From the NCBI GenBank assembly GCA_003525885.1, contig DQIG01000396.1, forward strand, positions 1 to 14,658: 14,658 nt of DNA. The letters run 5' to 3'. How positions within the stretch are numbered: the stretch's first letter is position 1; each line of letters opens with the position of its first letter. Origin of the DNA: Stenotrophomonas sp. GTDB lineage: Bacteria; Pseudomonadota; Gammaproteobacteria; Xanthomonadales; Xanthomonadaceae. The position numbers and the translations under genes were made by a program. Of the stretch, positions 1-6,618 are shown piece by piece. The notes beneath the pieces are model-generated. The model was not told the origin of the DNA. It did no database searches and was given only the letters and a program-made list of their open reading frames with translations.

Positions 1-1939
1 GTTCCGGTGGCGGCGGAGGCGGCGCGGTCTCGCCCGCGGTCAGGTCCGGATCAGTGGCGCCTTCCGGCGGTGGCGGCGGTGCCGGGGCAATCGGTGGCGG
101 TGGCGCCACCGGCGGCGTCAGTGGCGGTGGCGTGGCACTGCCTCCTCCGTTTGGGGCCGGCGTCGGCCCGGTCACCAGCGTCGAGCGCAGGTACCAGTTT
201 TCGGTGGTACCGGCACTGACACCGCCCTTGAACAGGAAGTACTCGTAGGCACCCGCCGCGACCGGCGCGAACAGCGAGAACGCGCCCGCTGCAGTGCGTC
301 CCCCATTCAACGCCTGTACCACCAGGATGCCATCGGCCAGCGTGGCGGCGCCGCTGCCGCCGGCATTGAGCACGCCGATGCCGGTGGTACCGGTGACGGT
401 ACCGCCATCGATCACCAGGCGGTCGCTGCTGGAGTTGTCCGCGCCCAGCACGGTGCGCAGGTACAGGCCACCGCCGTCACCACGGTAATTTCCACGCACG
501 GTGAACACGTCACCCGCGCCGGTACCGGTCAGGTCGATGCGCCCGGCATTGACCATCTCCACCAGTGCGCTGCTGCTGAACGGGCGGATGGCATGCCCTC
601 CACTGCCCGCGTAGACGGTACTGGTTTCATCCACGGTCAGCGTGCCGGTGCCGGTACTGCTGTCGCCCAGCACCAGGTCGCCATCGAAGGTCAGTTCGGT
701 GCTGTTGGCCAGGCTGATCGTCTCCCAGTTCTGGAAACGGCCCACGCCTGCGGTCTTGACGTTGCTCAGGTTGAGCTGGTCGATGCCACTGCCACCGTCG
801 AACAGCGGCACCGCACCGAGGTTGCCCTGGTTGAGGTTGCTGAGGTTGGCCACGTCGTTGTCCGGGCCCATGTCGATCGCGCCGTAGACGATGCCACCGC
901 CATTCCAGTTGAAGGTGTCATTGCCGGTGCTGAGCAGTACCTGCCCGCGCACGGTGCCGTCGGTGATGGTCACGCTGTCGTTGCCGCCGCTGACGCTGAT
1001 GTTGCCGCCGATATAGGCCGTGCCCGAGATGATGATGGTGTCGGTGTCGAAGCCGGTCACCACGTTGCCGTCCACGGTGCCGCCGGACTGGTCCCACAGG
1101 TTCTTGTCCAGCTTCATGTTGACGCGACCGATGCGACCAGCGGTCATCCACGCCTGGTCGCCATCCTCGAACGCGCCGATGATACGGCCACCGCTCATGC
1201 GGAACGTATCGATGTTGTCGCCCTGCTGCAGCGCGCCGATCGTGCCGCCACTCATGACGAAATCATCGCGGCCACTGCCCTGCGCCACCACGCCGGTGAC
1301 GGTGCCGCCGGTGACGGTCATCTGGTCATCGCCGCCGCCCTGGTCGACGCTGTCGATGGTGCCATTGCTCAGCAGCAGCACGTCGTTGCCATCCCCCTGC
1401 AGGACGCCGCCACTGATGCTGCCGGCCTGCATCTCCAGGCGATCATTGCCGGCATCGAACTGTACGCCGGTGCGCCCGCTGATCGTTCCGCGGTTGACCA
1501 GCACGCTGTCGCCGCTGCCGACGAACTGCAGCGCGATGTTGTTGCCGGTGCTGATGCTGCCCGAATTCTCGACACGGCTGCCTCCACCGAGCTGGACCGC
1601 CACGCCGCCCACCGAACTGATCGTGCCCAGGTTGGACAACAGGTGGCCACCGGCGCCGACAAGTGAAATCGCGCTGCTGCCACCGCTCTGCTGCAGTTGT
1701 GCCGTGCTGGTGACATTGATGGTGATGCCGGCCGCGCCATTGGCGATGATGGGAACGGTCTGCGGGTTCGGCGCATTGGCATCGCAGGTGACCGTCTGGC
1801 CGGCGATGGGGGCGGCGCTGTCACAGCCGGCCCAGGCGACGCTGGCGGTCAACAGCATGAAGGACGGGACAGCCAGGGCCTGCAGTACGGAAACGGTGAG
1901 GCGGCGCGGACGGAGCATGCGCGGGACGGCACGGGACAT
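1..1939 (-). CDS. Type V autotransporter, N-terminal passenger part (3' end beyond window)
   Basis: Probable surface-displayed or secreted autotransporter; 646 codons are visible and the outer-membrane barrel must lie past base 1. The ATG at 1937-1939 follows AGGAG at 1946-1950 with six bases between. Residues 1-37 form a signal peptide (basic PRMLRPRR, hydrophobic stretch, AWA cleavage site). C39 and C52 are the only cysteines seen and may form a disulfide near the passenger start. Residues 100-370 are beta-helix rungs with 'GTIxG' turns; from about 171 they become a regular 17-21 residue repeat. Residues 500-586 (SDRLVIDGG ... AGAYEYFLFKGG ... NWYLRS) resemble the pertactin-like autochaperone region that precedes the barrel in this class. 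Residues 587-646 are a Pro-rich linker with PPPPP runs. I see no protease or lipase catalytic motif in the visible passenger, so adhesin or biofilm roles are more likely than an enzyme, but the substrate is unknown. Confidence 0.9.
   Translation of the reverse strand, partial: MSRAVPRMLRPRRLTVSVLQALAVPSFMLLTASVAWAGCDSAAPIAGQTVTCDANAPNPQTVPIIANGAAGITINVTSTAQLQQSGGSSAISLVGAGGHLLSNLGTISSVGGVAVQLGGGSRVENSGSISTGNNIALQFVGSGDSVLVNRGTISGRTGVQFDAGNDRLEMQAGSISGGVLQGDGNDVLLLSNGTIDSVDQGGGDDQMTVTGGTVTGVVAQGSGRDDFVMSGGTIGALQQGDNIDTFRMSGGRIIGAFEDGDQAWMTAGRIGRVNMKLDKNLWDQSGGTVDGNVVTGFDTDTIIISGTAYIGGNISVSGGNDSVTITDGTVRGQVLLSTGNDTFNWNGGGIVYGAIDMGPDNDVANLSNLNQGNLGAVPLFDGGSGIDQLNLSNVKTAGVGRFQNWETISLANSTELTFDGDLVLGDSSTGTGTLTVDETSTVYAGSGGHAIRPFSSSALVEMVNAGRIDLTGTGAGDVFTVRGNYRGDGGGLYLRTVLGADNSSSDRLVIDGGTVTGTTGIGVLNAGGSGAATLADGILVVQALNGGRTAAGAFSLFAPVAAGAYEYFLFKGGVSAGTTENWYLRSTLVTGPTPAPNGGGSATPPPLTPPVAPPPPIAPAPPPPPEGATDPDLTAGETAPPPPPPE
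839..1429 (-). repeat. Tandem about 20-residue beta-helix rung repeats inside the autotransporter
   Basis: Residues about 171-367 of the autotransporter consist of about nine to ten degenerate rungs of 17-21 residues. The pattern is roughly GGT(I/V)xGxV, a short loop, then a glycine/aspartate turn and a hydrophobic strand ending in S or T. Examples of the turn are GDGNDVLLLS, GGGDDQMTVT, GSGRDDFVMS, GDNIDTFRMS, GGNDSVTIT and TGNDTFNW. The repeat is visible in protein only; the DNA copies have diverged. Such rungs are expected to stack into a right-handed parallel beta-helix. Confidence 0.7.
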
Positions 1940-2137
1940 ACAGCACTCCTGGACAGGGGATCAGGAACTGCGGATGTGCGGTACTGCGAGCGCAGTCTGC
2001 GTCATGGTGAACGGTTTCGACAGGTGAATTTGCGTGCCGATCATCACAGTTCAGATGCGAACTTGATCGGGCATCACCCCACCTCTACGTGACTGAAATC
2101 GTTCATCTTTGCGGCGGTTACACGCCACGCGGAGAGC
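1940..2137 (-). other. Upstream region of the autotransporter gene
   Basis: About 200 bases with no convincing gene on either strand. It must hold the promoter of the autotransporter gene, read leftward, but I see no good -35/-10 pair. Apart from the ribosome binding site AGGAG at 1946-1950 I cannot support a regulatory site here. Confidence 0.4.
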
Positions 2138-2156
2138 ATCCACGCCATGCGTGGAT
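2138..2156. repeat. REP/SMAG-type palindrome, copy 1
   Basis: ATCCACGCCATGCGTGGAT: 8-base arms ATCCACGC and GCGTGGAT around CAT, perfectly complementary. The same 19-base core occurs in inverted orientation at 14630-14648. Short GC-rich palindromes with a GTAG head (SMAG elements) are known to be scattered in hundreds of copies in S. maltophilia; this copy lacks an adjacent GTAG, so it is a degenerate or partial member. Confidence 0.7.
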
Positions 2157-2180
2157 TGAGCCGCCGACACACCCGGTTGG

Positions 2181-2197
2181 TCCACGCCATGCGTGGA
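2181..2197. repeat. REP/SMAG-type palindrome, copy 2
   Basis: TCCACGCCATGCGTGGA, the same palindromic core as copy 1 less its outermost base pair, 24 bases farther right in the same orientation. The tandem arrangement fits the paired way REP elements often occur. It lies between the nagX 3' end and the autotransporter upstream region, where it could form a hairpin in the 3' end of the nag transcript. Confidence 0.65.
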
Positions 2198-2222
2198 TGA
2201 GGTGCCCTCCCGGGAAGGGTCA

Positions 2223-2247
2223 GATCCCATTCCTGCGGAACGGGATC
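2223..2247 (-). terminator. Hairpin downstream of nagX (possible transcript end)
   Basis: Eleven-base arms at 2223-2233 and 2237-2247 around a 3-base loop. In the nagX-direction RNA the only non-Watson-Crick position (2229/2241) is a G-U wobble, whereas in the plus-strand RNA it would be an A-C mismatch, which suggests selection on the nagX-strand transcript. It begins 13 bases after the nagX stop codon. No U-run follows, so it is more likely a 3'-end stabiliser or inefficient terminator than a classical intrinsic terminator. Confidence 0.5.
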
Positions 2248-2260
2248 CGACTCCATGCCG

Positions 2261-3328
2261 TCAGATCTTCAGATAGATCTTGCGCTTATCCAGCCACCAC
2301 GCCACGCCCCACCATAGCGCGACGAACGCCAGCGCCTGCAGCATCGATGCCAGCTCAAGCGCCTGCGGCATCGCAGTGGCCAGCTGCTGCCAGATCCAGC
2401 CCCAGACACCGGTCGCCATCAACACCACCGACATCACCGATGCCCCGAGATACGCGGTGATCGCGTTGACCCCGAAGCGACGGCCCAGCGCCGGCCAGCC
2501 CTTCTGGTCGATCAGCACGTGGCCCAGCCACAGCGCCAGCGCGGCCAGGCCGCCGGTCCACAGCACGTAGCTGGGCGTCCACAGCTGCTTGTTCAACGGC
2601 AGCACCACGGCCAGCAACAGGCCCAGCGCAGCAGTCACCGCGCCCAGCCCGGCCAGCGCCGCAGCACGTCCATTGCGCAGCAGGCCACCGGCCAGCAGGC
2701 CGAGCACGGTGCTGGCCAGCGCACCCAGCGTGCTCAGCAATCCTTCCGGGTCATGCCCAAGACCGGTATCGGCGTGCCATTGATAGATCCACGGCGCGAA
2801 CAGCGTGGTATCCAGACGACTGGCCGGATTGGTCCACGGCGCCAGGTCGCCGATGCCCAGCAACAGCACGGTGTAGCCCACCAGCAGCGCGACCAGCACG
2901 CCGGCCTGCACGCGCGGCCGCGCATATACCGCCAGCACGCCCACCAGCGCAGCACACACCGCGATCCGTTGCAGCACGCCCCAGATGCGGAAGTGATGGG
3001 TATGCAGTGCCCACCAGATCAGCAGGTGCAGCAGCGCACCGGCCACCAGGATGCGCAGCGCGCGTTCCAGCACGCCGCGCGCCAATGCCGGACGCGCCGC
3101 CGCATCCCGAGCGCGCGGTGCCACGCTGAAGGCCATCGACACGCCGACCAGGAACAGGAAGAACGGGAACACCAGATCGGTCGGCGTGCAGCCATGCCAT
3201 TCCGAGTGACGCAGCGGTGCGAACACCGCACTCCAGTCACCCGGGTTGTTGACCAGCAGCATCGCCGCCACGGTGATGCCGCGCAGGGCGTCGATCGAGC
3301 CCAGCCGGCGTGGCGGCGTCGCGTTCAT
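2261..3328 (-). CDS. nagX: NagX-type membrane acetyltransferase-like protein
   Basis: Multi-spanning inner-membrane protein of 355 residues in the family related to heparan-alpha-glucosaminide N-acetyltransferase (DUF5009/DUF1624 type). The N-terminal RLGSIDALRG and the block RHSEWHGCTPTDLVFPFFLF (about residues 40-59) are family hallmarks. His41 aligns, from memory, with the catalytic histidine of human HGSNAT in its 'KHAxWNG' block. About ten hydrophobic segments run to the short basic tail LDKRKIYLKI. It is the last gene of the operon, and its ATG overlaps the nagA stop by one base (TGATG), which implies translational coupling. In proteobacterial GlcNAc loci NagX is proposed to acetylate glucosamine or chitosan-derived sugars or act in their transport; its exact reaction is not fixed by the sequence. 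Confidence 0.88.
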   Translation of the reverse strand: MNATPPRRLGSIDALRGITVAAMLLVNNPGDWSAVFAPLRHSEWHGCTPTDLVFPFFLFLVGVSMAFSVAPRARDAAARPALARGVLERALRILVAGALLHLLIWWALHTHHFRIWGVLQRIAVCAALVGVLAVYARPRVQAGVLVALLVGYTVLLLGIGDLAPWTNPASRLDTTLFAPWIYQWHADTGLGHDPEGLLSTLGALASTVLGLLAGGLLRNGRAAALAGLGAVTAALGLLLAVVLPLNKQLWTPSYVLWTGGLAALALWLGHVLIDQKGWPALGRRFGVNAITAYLGASVMSVVLMATGVWGWIWQQLATAMPQALELASMLQALAFVALWWGVAWWLDKRKIYLKI

Positions 3329-4476
3329 CAGGCGGCCTCGTACTGTCCGGCAATCCAGGTGCCACGCACCTGCAGGGCGTCATCCAGCAGCACCAGGTCG
3401 GCCTGGTAACCCTCGGCGATATGGCCCAGGCGGTCGTCGACGTTGAGGAACTGCGCCGGATAGGTTGATGCCATGCGTGCGGCTTCGGCCAGCGGTTGGC
3501 CGAGCAGCTGCACGGTGTTGCGCACGGCGGTGGCCATGTCCAGCGCCGAACCGGCCAGCGAACCGGCGGCATTGCGCACCACGCCATCGATGGCGGTGAT
3601 GGTTTCGCCATACAGCACATAGCTGGGATCGTCGGCACCGACCGGTGGCATCGCATCGGTCACCAGCAGCAGGCGACCGCGCGGCTTGGCCGCCAACGCC
3701 ACGCGCAGGCTGGCCGGGTGCACATGCACGCCATCGACAATGATGCCGATCCAGCTGTCGCGGTCTTCCAGCGCAGCGCCCACCGCGCCGGGCTCGCGGC
3801 CCTGCAGCGGCGACATCGCGTTGTACAGATGGGTGAAGCCGCGCACGCCGGCATCCAGACCCTCGCGGATCTCCTCGTAGGTGCCCGCGGTGTGGCCGGC
3901 GGCGACGATCACGCCACGTTCGACCAGCGCGCGGATGGTCTCCAGCGGCACGCGCTCCGGTGCCAGCGTCAGCAGGGTCACGCCGTTGTCCAGCGACGCG
4001 GCCAGCGCGATCTCTTCTTCATCCGGCACGCGGAACTTGCTGGCATCGTGCGTGCCCTTGCGCGCCGGCGCGATGTACGGCCCTTCCAGATGGATGCCGA
4101 TCACGCCCGGCACGCCCTGCGCGATCGCTTCGCGCATCGCACCGATGGCCTCGCGCATCACCGCAACGTCATCACTGATCAGCGTTGGCAGCATCGCGGT
4201 GGTGCCAAAGCGGCGGTGCGCCTGCGCGATGGTACGCAGCGAGGTGACATCGGGCGTGTTGTTGAACAGCGCGCCGCCGCCACCATTGACCTGCACGTCG
4301 ATGAAGCCGGGCAGCAGCCAGCCGCCGCCCAGGTCAACCTGCTCGGCAGCCTGGCCCAGCTGCGGTGCGGCGTCGGGCAGCAGCGCGCTGATGCGACCGT
4401 CCTCGATCACCACCGCCAGGTCGTCGCGGAACTCATCGCCTGCAAGGATGCGGGCATTGCGCAGGACCGTTGCCAT
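3328..4476 (-). CDS. nagA: N-acetylglucosamine-6-phosphate deacetylase
   Basis: Cytoplasmic amidohydrolase of 382 residues converting GlcNAc-6-phosphate to glucosamine-6-phosphate and acetate. Visible family features: GFIDVQVNG (residues 57-65), HLEGPYI with metal ligand Glu131, AGHTAGTYEEI with His195, GFTHLYNAMS with His216, DGVHVHP with His251, and LVTDAMPPVG with catalytic Asp274. The N-terminal Gln-x-Asn (62-64) in place of His-x-His points to the E. coli-like single-metal type. The start is ATG 4474-4476, sharing one base with the nagB-II stop (TGATG). An in-frame upstream extension would run into nagB-II and does not look like protein. It is the fourth gene of the operon and coupled to both neighbours. 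Confidence 0.96.
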   Translation of the reverse strand: MATVLRNARILAGDEFRDDLAVVIEDGRISALLPDAAPQLGQAAEQVDLGGGWLLPGFIDVQVNGGGGALFNNTPDVTSLRTIAQAHRRFGTTAMLPTLISDDVAVMREAIGAMREAIAQGVPGVIGIHLEGPYIAPARKGTHDASKFRVPDEEEIALAASLDNGVTLLTLAPERVPLETIRALVERGVIVAAGHTAGTYEEIREGLDAGVRGFTHLYNAMSPLQGREPGAVGAALEDRDSWIGIIVDGVHVHPASLRVALAAKPRGRLLLVTDAMPPVGADDPSYVLYGETITAIDGVVRNAAGSLAGSALDMATAVRNTVQLLGQPLAEAARMASTYPAQFLNVDDRLGHIAEGYQADLVLLDDALQVRGTWIAGQYEAA

Positions 4477-5504
4477 CACACGGTCTCCGTGACCTTGTTC
4501 AGATGCGGCGGCAAGTCCGGGTTGAAGCCGCGGCGCAGCGCCAGCGCATTGATCGCGCGATAGAAGCTCTGCACGGTCAGCAGCGGTGCGCACAGCGGAT
4601 GCGGCGCGGCGGCCACCGGCAGGTTGCCACCGGCACCGGCCATCCATACCTGCGCGCCACGTGCGGTGAACTCATCGACCACCGCACGGGTACCGGCGCC
4701 GGTTTCGTCCGGCTGGGCGAAGGCCAGTACCGGGAAGCCGCGATCGACCAGCGCCATCGGGCCATGCTTGACCTCGGCCGAACTGTAGGCTTCGGCGTGC
4801 AGGCTGCAGGTTTCCTTGAACTTCAGCGCCGCTTCCTGCGCCGCGCCCAGGCCCAGGCCACGGCCGAGCACGAACAGGTTGGTGGCCTCGACCAGACCCT
4901 CGGTCACCTTGCTCCAGTCGCACTGCCAGGCCTCGCGCATCGCGTCCGGCAGCAGGTCCAGCGCCGCACGCAGGCTGCTGTCCTGCTTCCAGTACGCGGC
5001 CAACTGCAGCAATGCGGCCAGCGAGGCCAGGTAGCTCTTGGTCGCCGCCACGCTCTTTTCTGCACCGGCATGCAGCGGAATGACCGTGTCGGCCAGCTGC
5101 GCCAGCGGTGAATCCTCGACGTTGACCAGCGCGATCACGCGCGCGCCAGCGGCCTTGGCGGCTTCGGCGTTACGCAGCAGGTCCGGGCTCTTGCCCGACT
5201 GCGAAATAACGATGAACAGCGCACCGCGAAGCTGCAGCGGTGCGGCATAGACCGAACCCACCGACGGCGAGGCCGAGGCAACCACCAGGCCCAGCTGGGT
5301 TTCCAGCAGGTACTTGCCATAGGTGGCGGCATGGTCGGAGCTGCCGCGTGCGCAGGTGACCACGAACGGCGGCGGTGCGGCGCGCAGGCTGGCGGCCAGG
5401 GTTTCCATGGTGGCGTGGTTGCGCGAGAACTGGCGGGCAACCACGTCGGCCGCTTCGGCGGCCTCGGCGAACATCAGGGTAGCGGTGGGGTCTGACAGCG
5501 ACAT
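4476..5504 (-). CDS. nagB-II: SIS-domain glucosamine-6-phosphate deaminase (NagB-II type)
   Basis: 342-residue protein of two SIS domains, similar to the isomerase half of GlmS but without the glutaminase domain. It most likely deaminates and isomerises glucosamine-6-phosphate to fructose-6-phosphate, replacing the unrelated classical NagB. Phosphosugar-binding motifs: CARGSSDHAA (51-60), SQSGKSPDLL (101-110), AATKSYLA (153-160), and the GlmS-like stretch GRGLGLGAAQEAALKFKE followed by HAEAYSSAEVKHGP (214-249). The C-terminal NKVTETV corresponds to the GlmS tail that closes the active site. The chosen start, MSLSDPTATL at 5504, lies 7 bases after the nagR stop; longer in-frame readings enter nagR. 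A weak ribosome site suggests coupled translation. Annotation as a fructosamine deglycase is the main alternative, but the context favours NagB-II. Confidence 0.93.
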   Translation of the reverse strand: MSLSDPTATLMFAEAAEAADVVARQFSRNHATMETLAASLRAAPPPFVVTCARGSSDHAATYGKYLLETQLGLVVASASPSVGSVYAAPLQLRGALFIVISQSGKSPDLLRNAEAAKAAGARVIALVNVEDSPLAQLADTVIPLHAGAEKSVAATKSYLASLAALLQLAAYWKQDSSLRAALDLLPDAMREAWQCDWSKVTEGLVEATNLFVLGRGLGLGAAQEAALKFKETCSLHAEAYSSAEVKHGPMALVDRGFPVLAFAQPDETGAGTRAVVDEFTARGAQVWMAGAGGNLPVAAAPHPLCAPLLTVQSFYRAINALALRRGFNPDLPPHLNKVTETV

Positions 5505-5511
5505 GGCAGGC

Positions 5512-6579
5512 TCAGGCAGGATCGGAAGGAAGGGGGCGTGCGCCGGCCGGGCGCATCGGCGCGGTCGAACCGCGCACCACCAGCTGCGGCACGAAGCCCT
5601 GGTTGTGCAGCGGTGCCGGCGCATCGTCGTAGGCGTCGCTGCGCAGCTGCGCGATCAGCAGGCGCGCGGCATGGCGGGCGATGTCCTCGGTGGCCTGCTT
5701 GGCGGTGGTCAGTGGCGGCCACGACTGGCGCGAGAACGGGCTGTCCTCGAAGCCGGCAATGGACAGGTCGTACGGCACGTTCATGCCGGCCGACTTGGCG
5801 GCGGCCAGTACGCCGGCAGCGATCTCGTCGTTGGAACCGAAGATGGCGGTGGGCGGCTCGCGCAGCGCCAGCAGGCGGCGCGCACCGCGGAAACCATCGT
5901 CGAAGGTGTAGTCGCCCTGCACCACCAGATGCTTGTCCACGGTCATGCCGTAGTCCTTCAGCGCGGCTTCGTAACCGGCGTAGCGTTCGCCCGAGGAGCG
6001 GTGCGAGATACCGCCCCAGAGGAAGCCGATGCGCTGATGGCCCAGCTGGATCAGGTGCTCGGTGATCTCGTAGGCGGCCTCGCGGTCGTCGACGAACACG
6101 CAGGCACCGTCGGCCGGATCTTCGGTGGCCGCAATGATGCGCACCAGCTTGATGCCGCGCGCGGTCAGCGCCTGGATCAGGTCGCGGCGCTCGGACATCG
6201 GCGCGGTCAGCACCAGCCCGGCCAGCCGCGAGCGCTGCACCCAGTCGGCCAGTTCATCAGCCAGCAGCGGCGAGCTGGAATCGCAGGGATGGATCTGCAG
6301 GCCGAACCCAGTCTCGCGGCACGCGGCCAGCACGCCGTTCTGCACGCCGATGATGTGGTACGGATTCGGGTTGTCGTAGACCAACCCGATCACGAAGGTG
6401 GTGCCGCTGCGCAGATTGCGCGCGGACGGATCGGGCTCGTAGTCGAGCTCGGCGATGGCACGCAGCACCCGCGCACGGGTCGCCTGCATCACCGAGGGCT
6501 CGTTGTTGATCACCCGCGAGACCGTCTTCAGCGAGACCTTGGCCTTCTCCGCAACGTCCTTGATGGTCGCTCTGCGCAT
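5512..6579 (-). CDS. nagR: LacI-family repressor of GlcNAc genes
   Basis: 355-residue LacI/GalR regulator. The helix-turn-helix is at residues 5-25 (TIKDVAEKAKVSLKTVSRVIN), followed by the hinge region LDYEPDPSARNLRSG (about 45-59) and a periplasmic-binding-protein-like effector domain. Motifs such as GLVYDNPNPY, FVDDREAAYEITEHLIQLGH, GFLWGGISHRSSGERYAGYEAAL and FGSNDEIAAGVL are typical. I take ATG 6577-6579 as start because AGGGA stands seven bases upstream and MRRATIKDV is the usual LacI N-terminus; earlier ATGs at 6612 and 6609 have no ribosome site. It lies second in the operon, 39 bases after nagP, so it is probably autoregulated. Likely targets are the palindromes between nagP and nagK. 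The inducer is probably a GlcNAc metabolite; this is inference. Confidence 0.92.
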   Translation of the reverse strand: MRRATIKDVAEKAKVSLKTVSRVINNEPSVMQATRARVLRAIAELDYEPDPSARNLRSGTTFVIGLVYDNPNPYHIIGVQNGVLAACRETGFGLQIHPCDSSSPLLADELADWVQRSRLAGLVLTAPMSERRDLIQALTARGIKLVRIIAATEDPADGACVFVDDREAAYEITEHLIQLGHQRIGFLWGGISHRSSGERYAGYEAALKDYGMTVDKHLVVQGDYTFDDGFRGARRLLALREPPTAIFGSNDEIAAGVLAAAKSAGMNVPYDLSIAGFEDSPFSRQSWPPLTTAKQATEDIARHAARLLIAQLRSDAYDDAPAPLHNQGFVPQLVVRGSTAPMRPAGARPLPSDPA

Positions 6580-6618
6580 GGGTTTTCCCTGGGGTTGGCT
6601 GCCGTCCATCATCGCCGA

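Noticed and set aside
593..1666. A 357-codon open frame on the plus strand opposite the autotransporter
   Set aside because: The minus-strand reading has a ribosome site, signal peptide and regular rung repeats; the plus-strand reading mirrors the repeats as Ala/Val/Asp/His-rich sequence.
1817..1840. A lipoprotein signal at AWAGC near the autotransporter N-terminus
   Set aside because: The residue three before the cysteine is Trp, not a usual lipobox residue. AWA reads better as a type I cleavage site, and a Cys pair at the mature N-terminus is common in autotransporter passengers.
2138..2198. Possible CRISPR array from two repeated palindromes
   Set aside because: Only two short copies, no uniform spacers and no cas genes; the palindrome is a REP-type element found again at the other end of the window.
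2074..2256. A 60-codon open frame on the minus strand between nagX and the autotransporter gene
   Set aside because: It consists mainly of the translated REP palindromes (repeated HPRMAW/NPRMAW) and has no convincing ribosome site.
6580..6612. An upstream nagR start adding 11 residues (MMDGSQPQGKP)
   Set aside because: No ribosome site precedes it, while Met12 has AGGGA upstream and begins at the usual LacI N-terminus.
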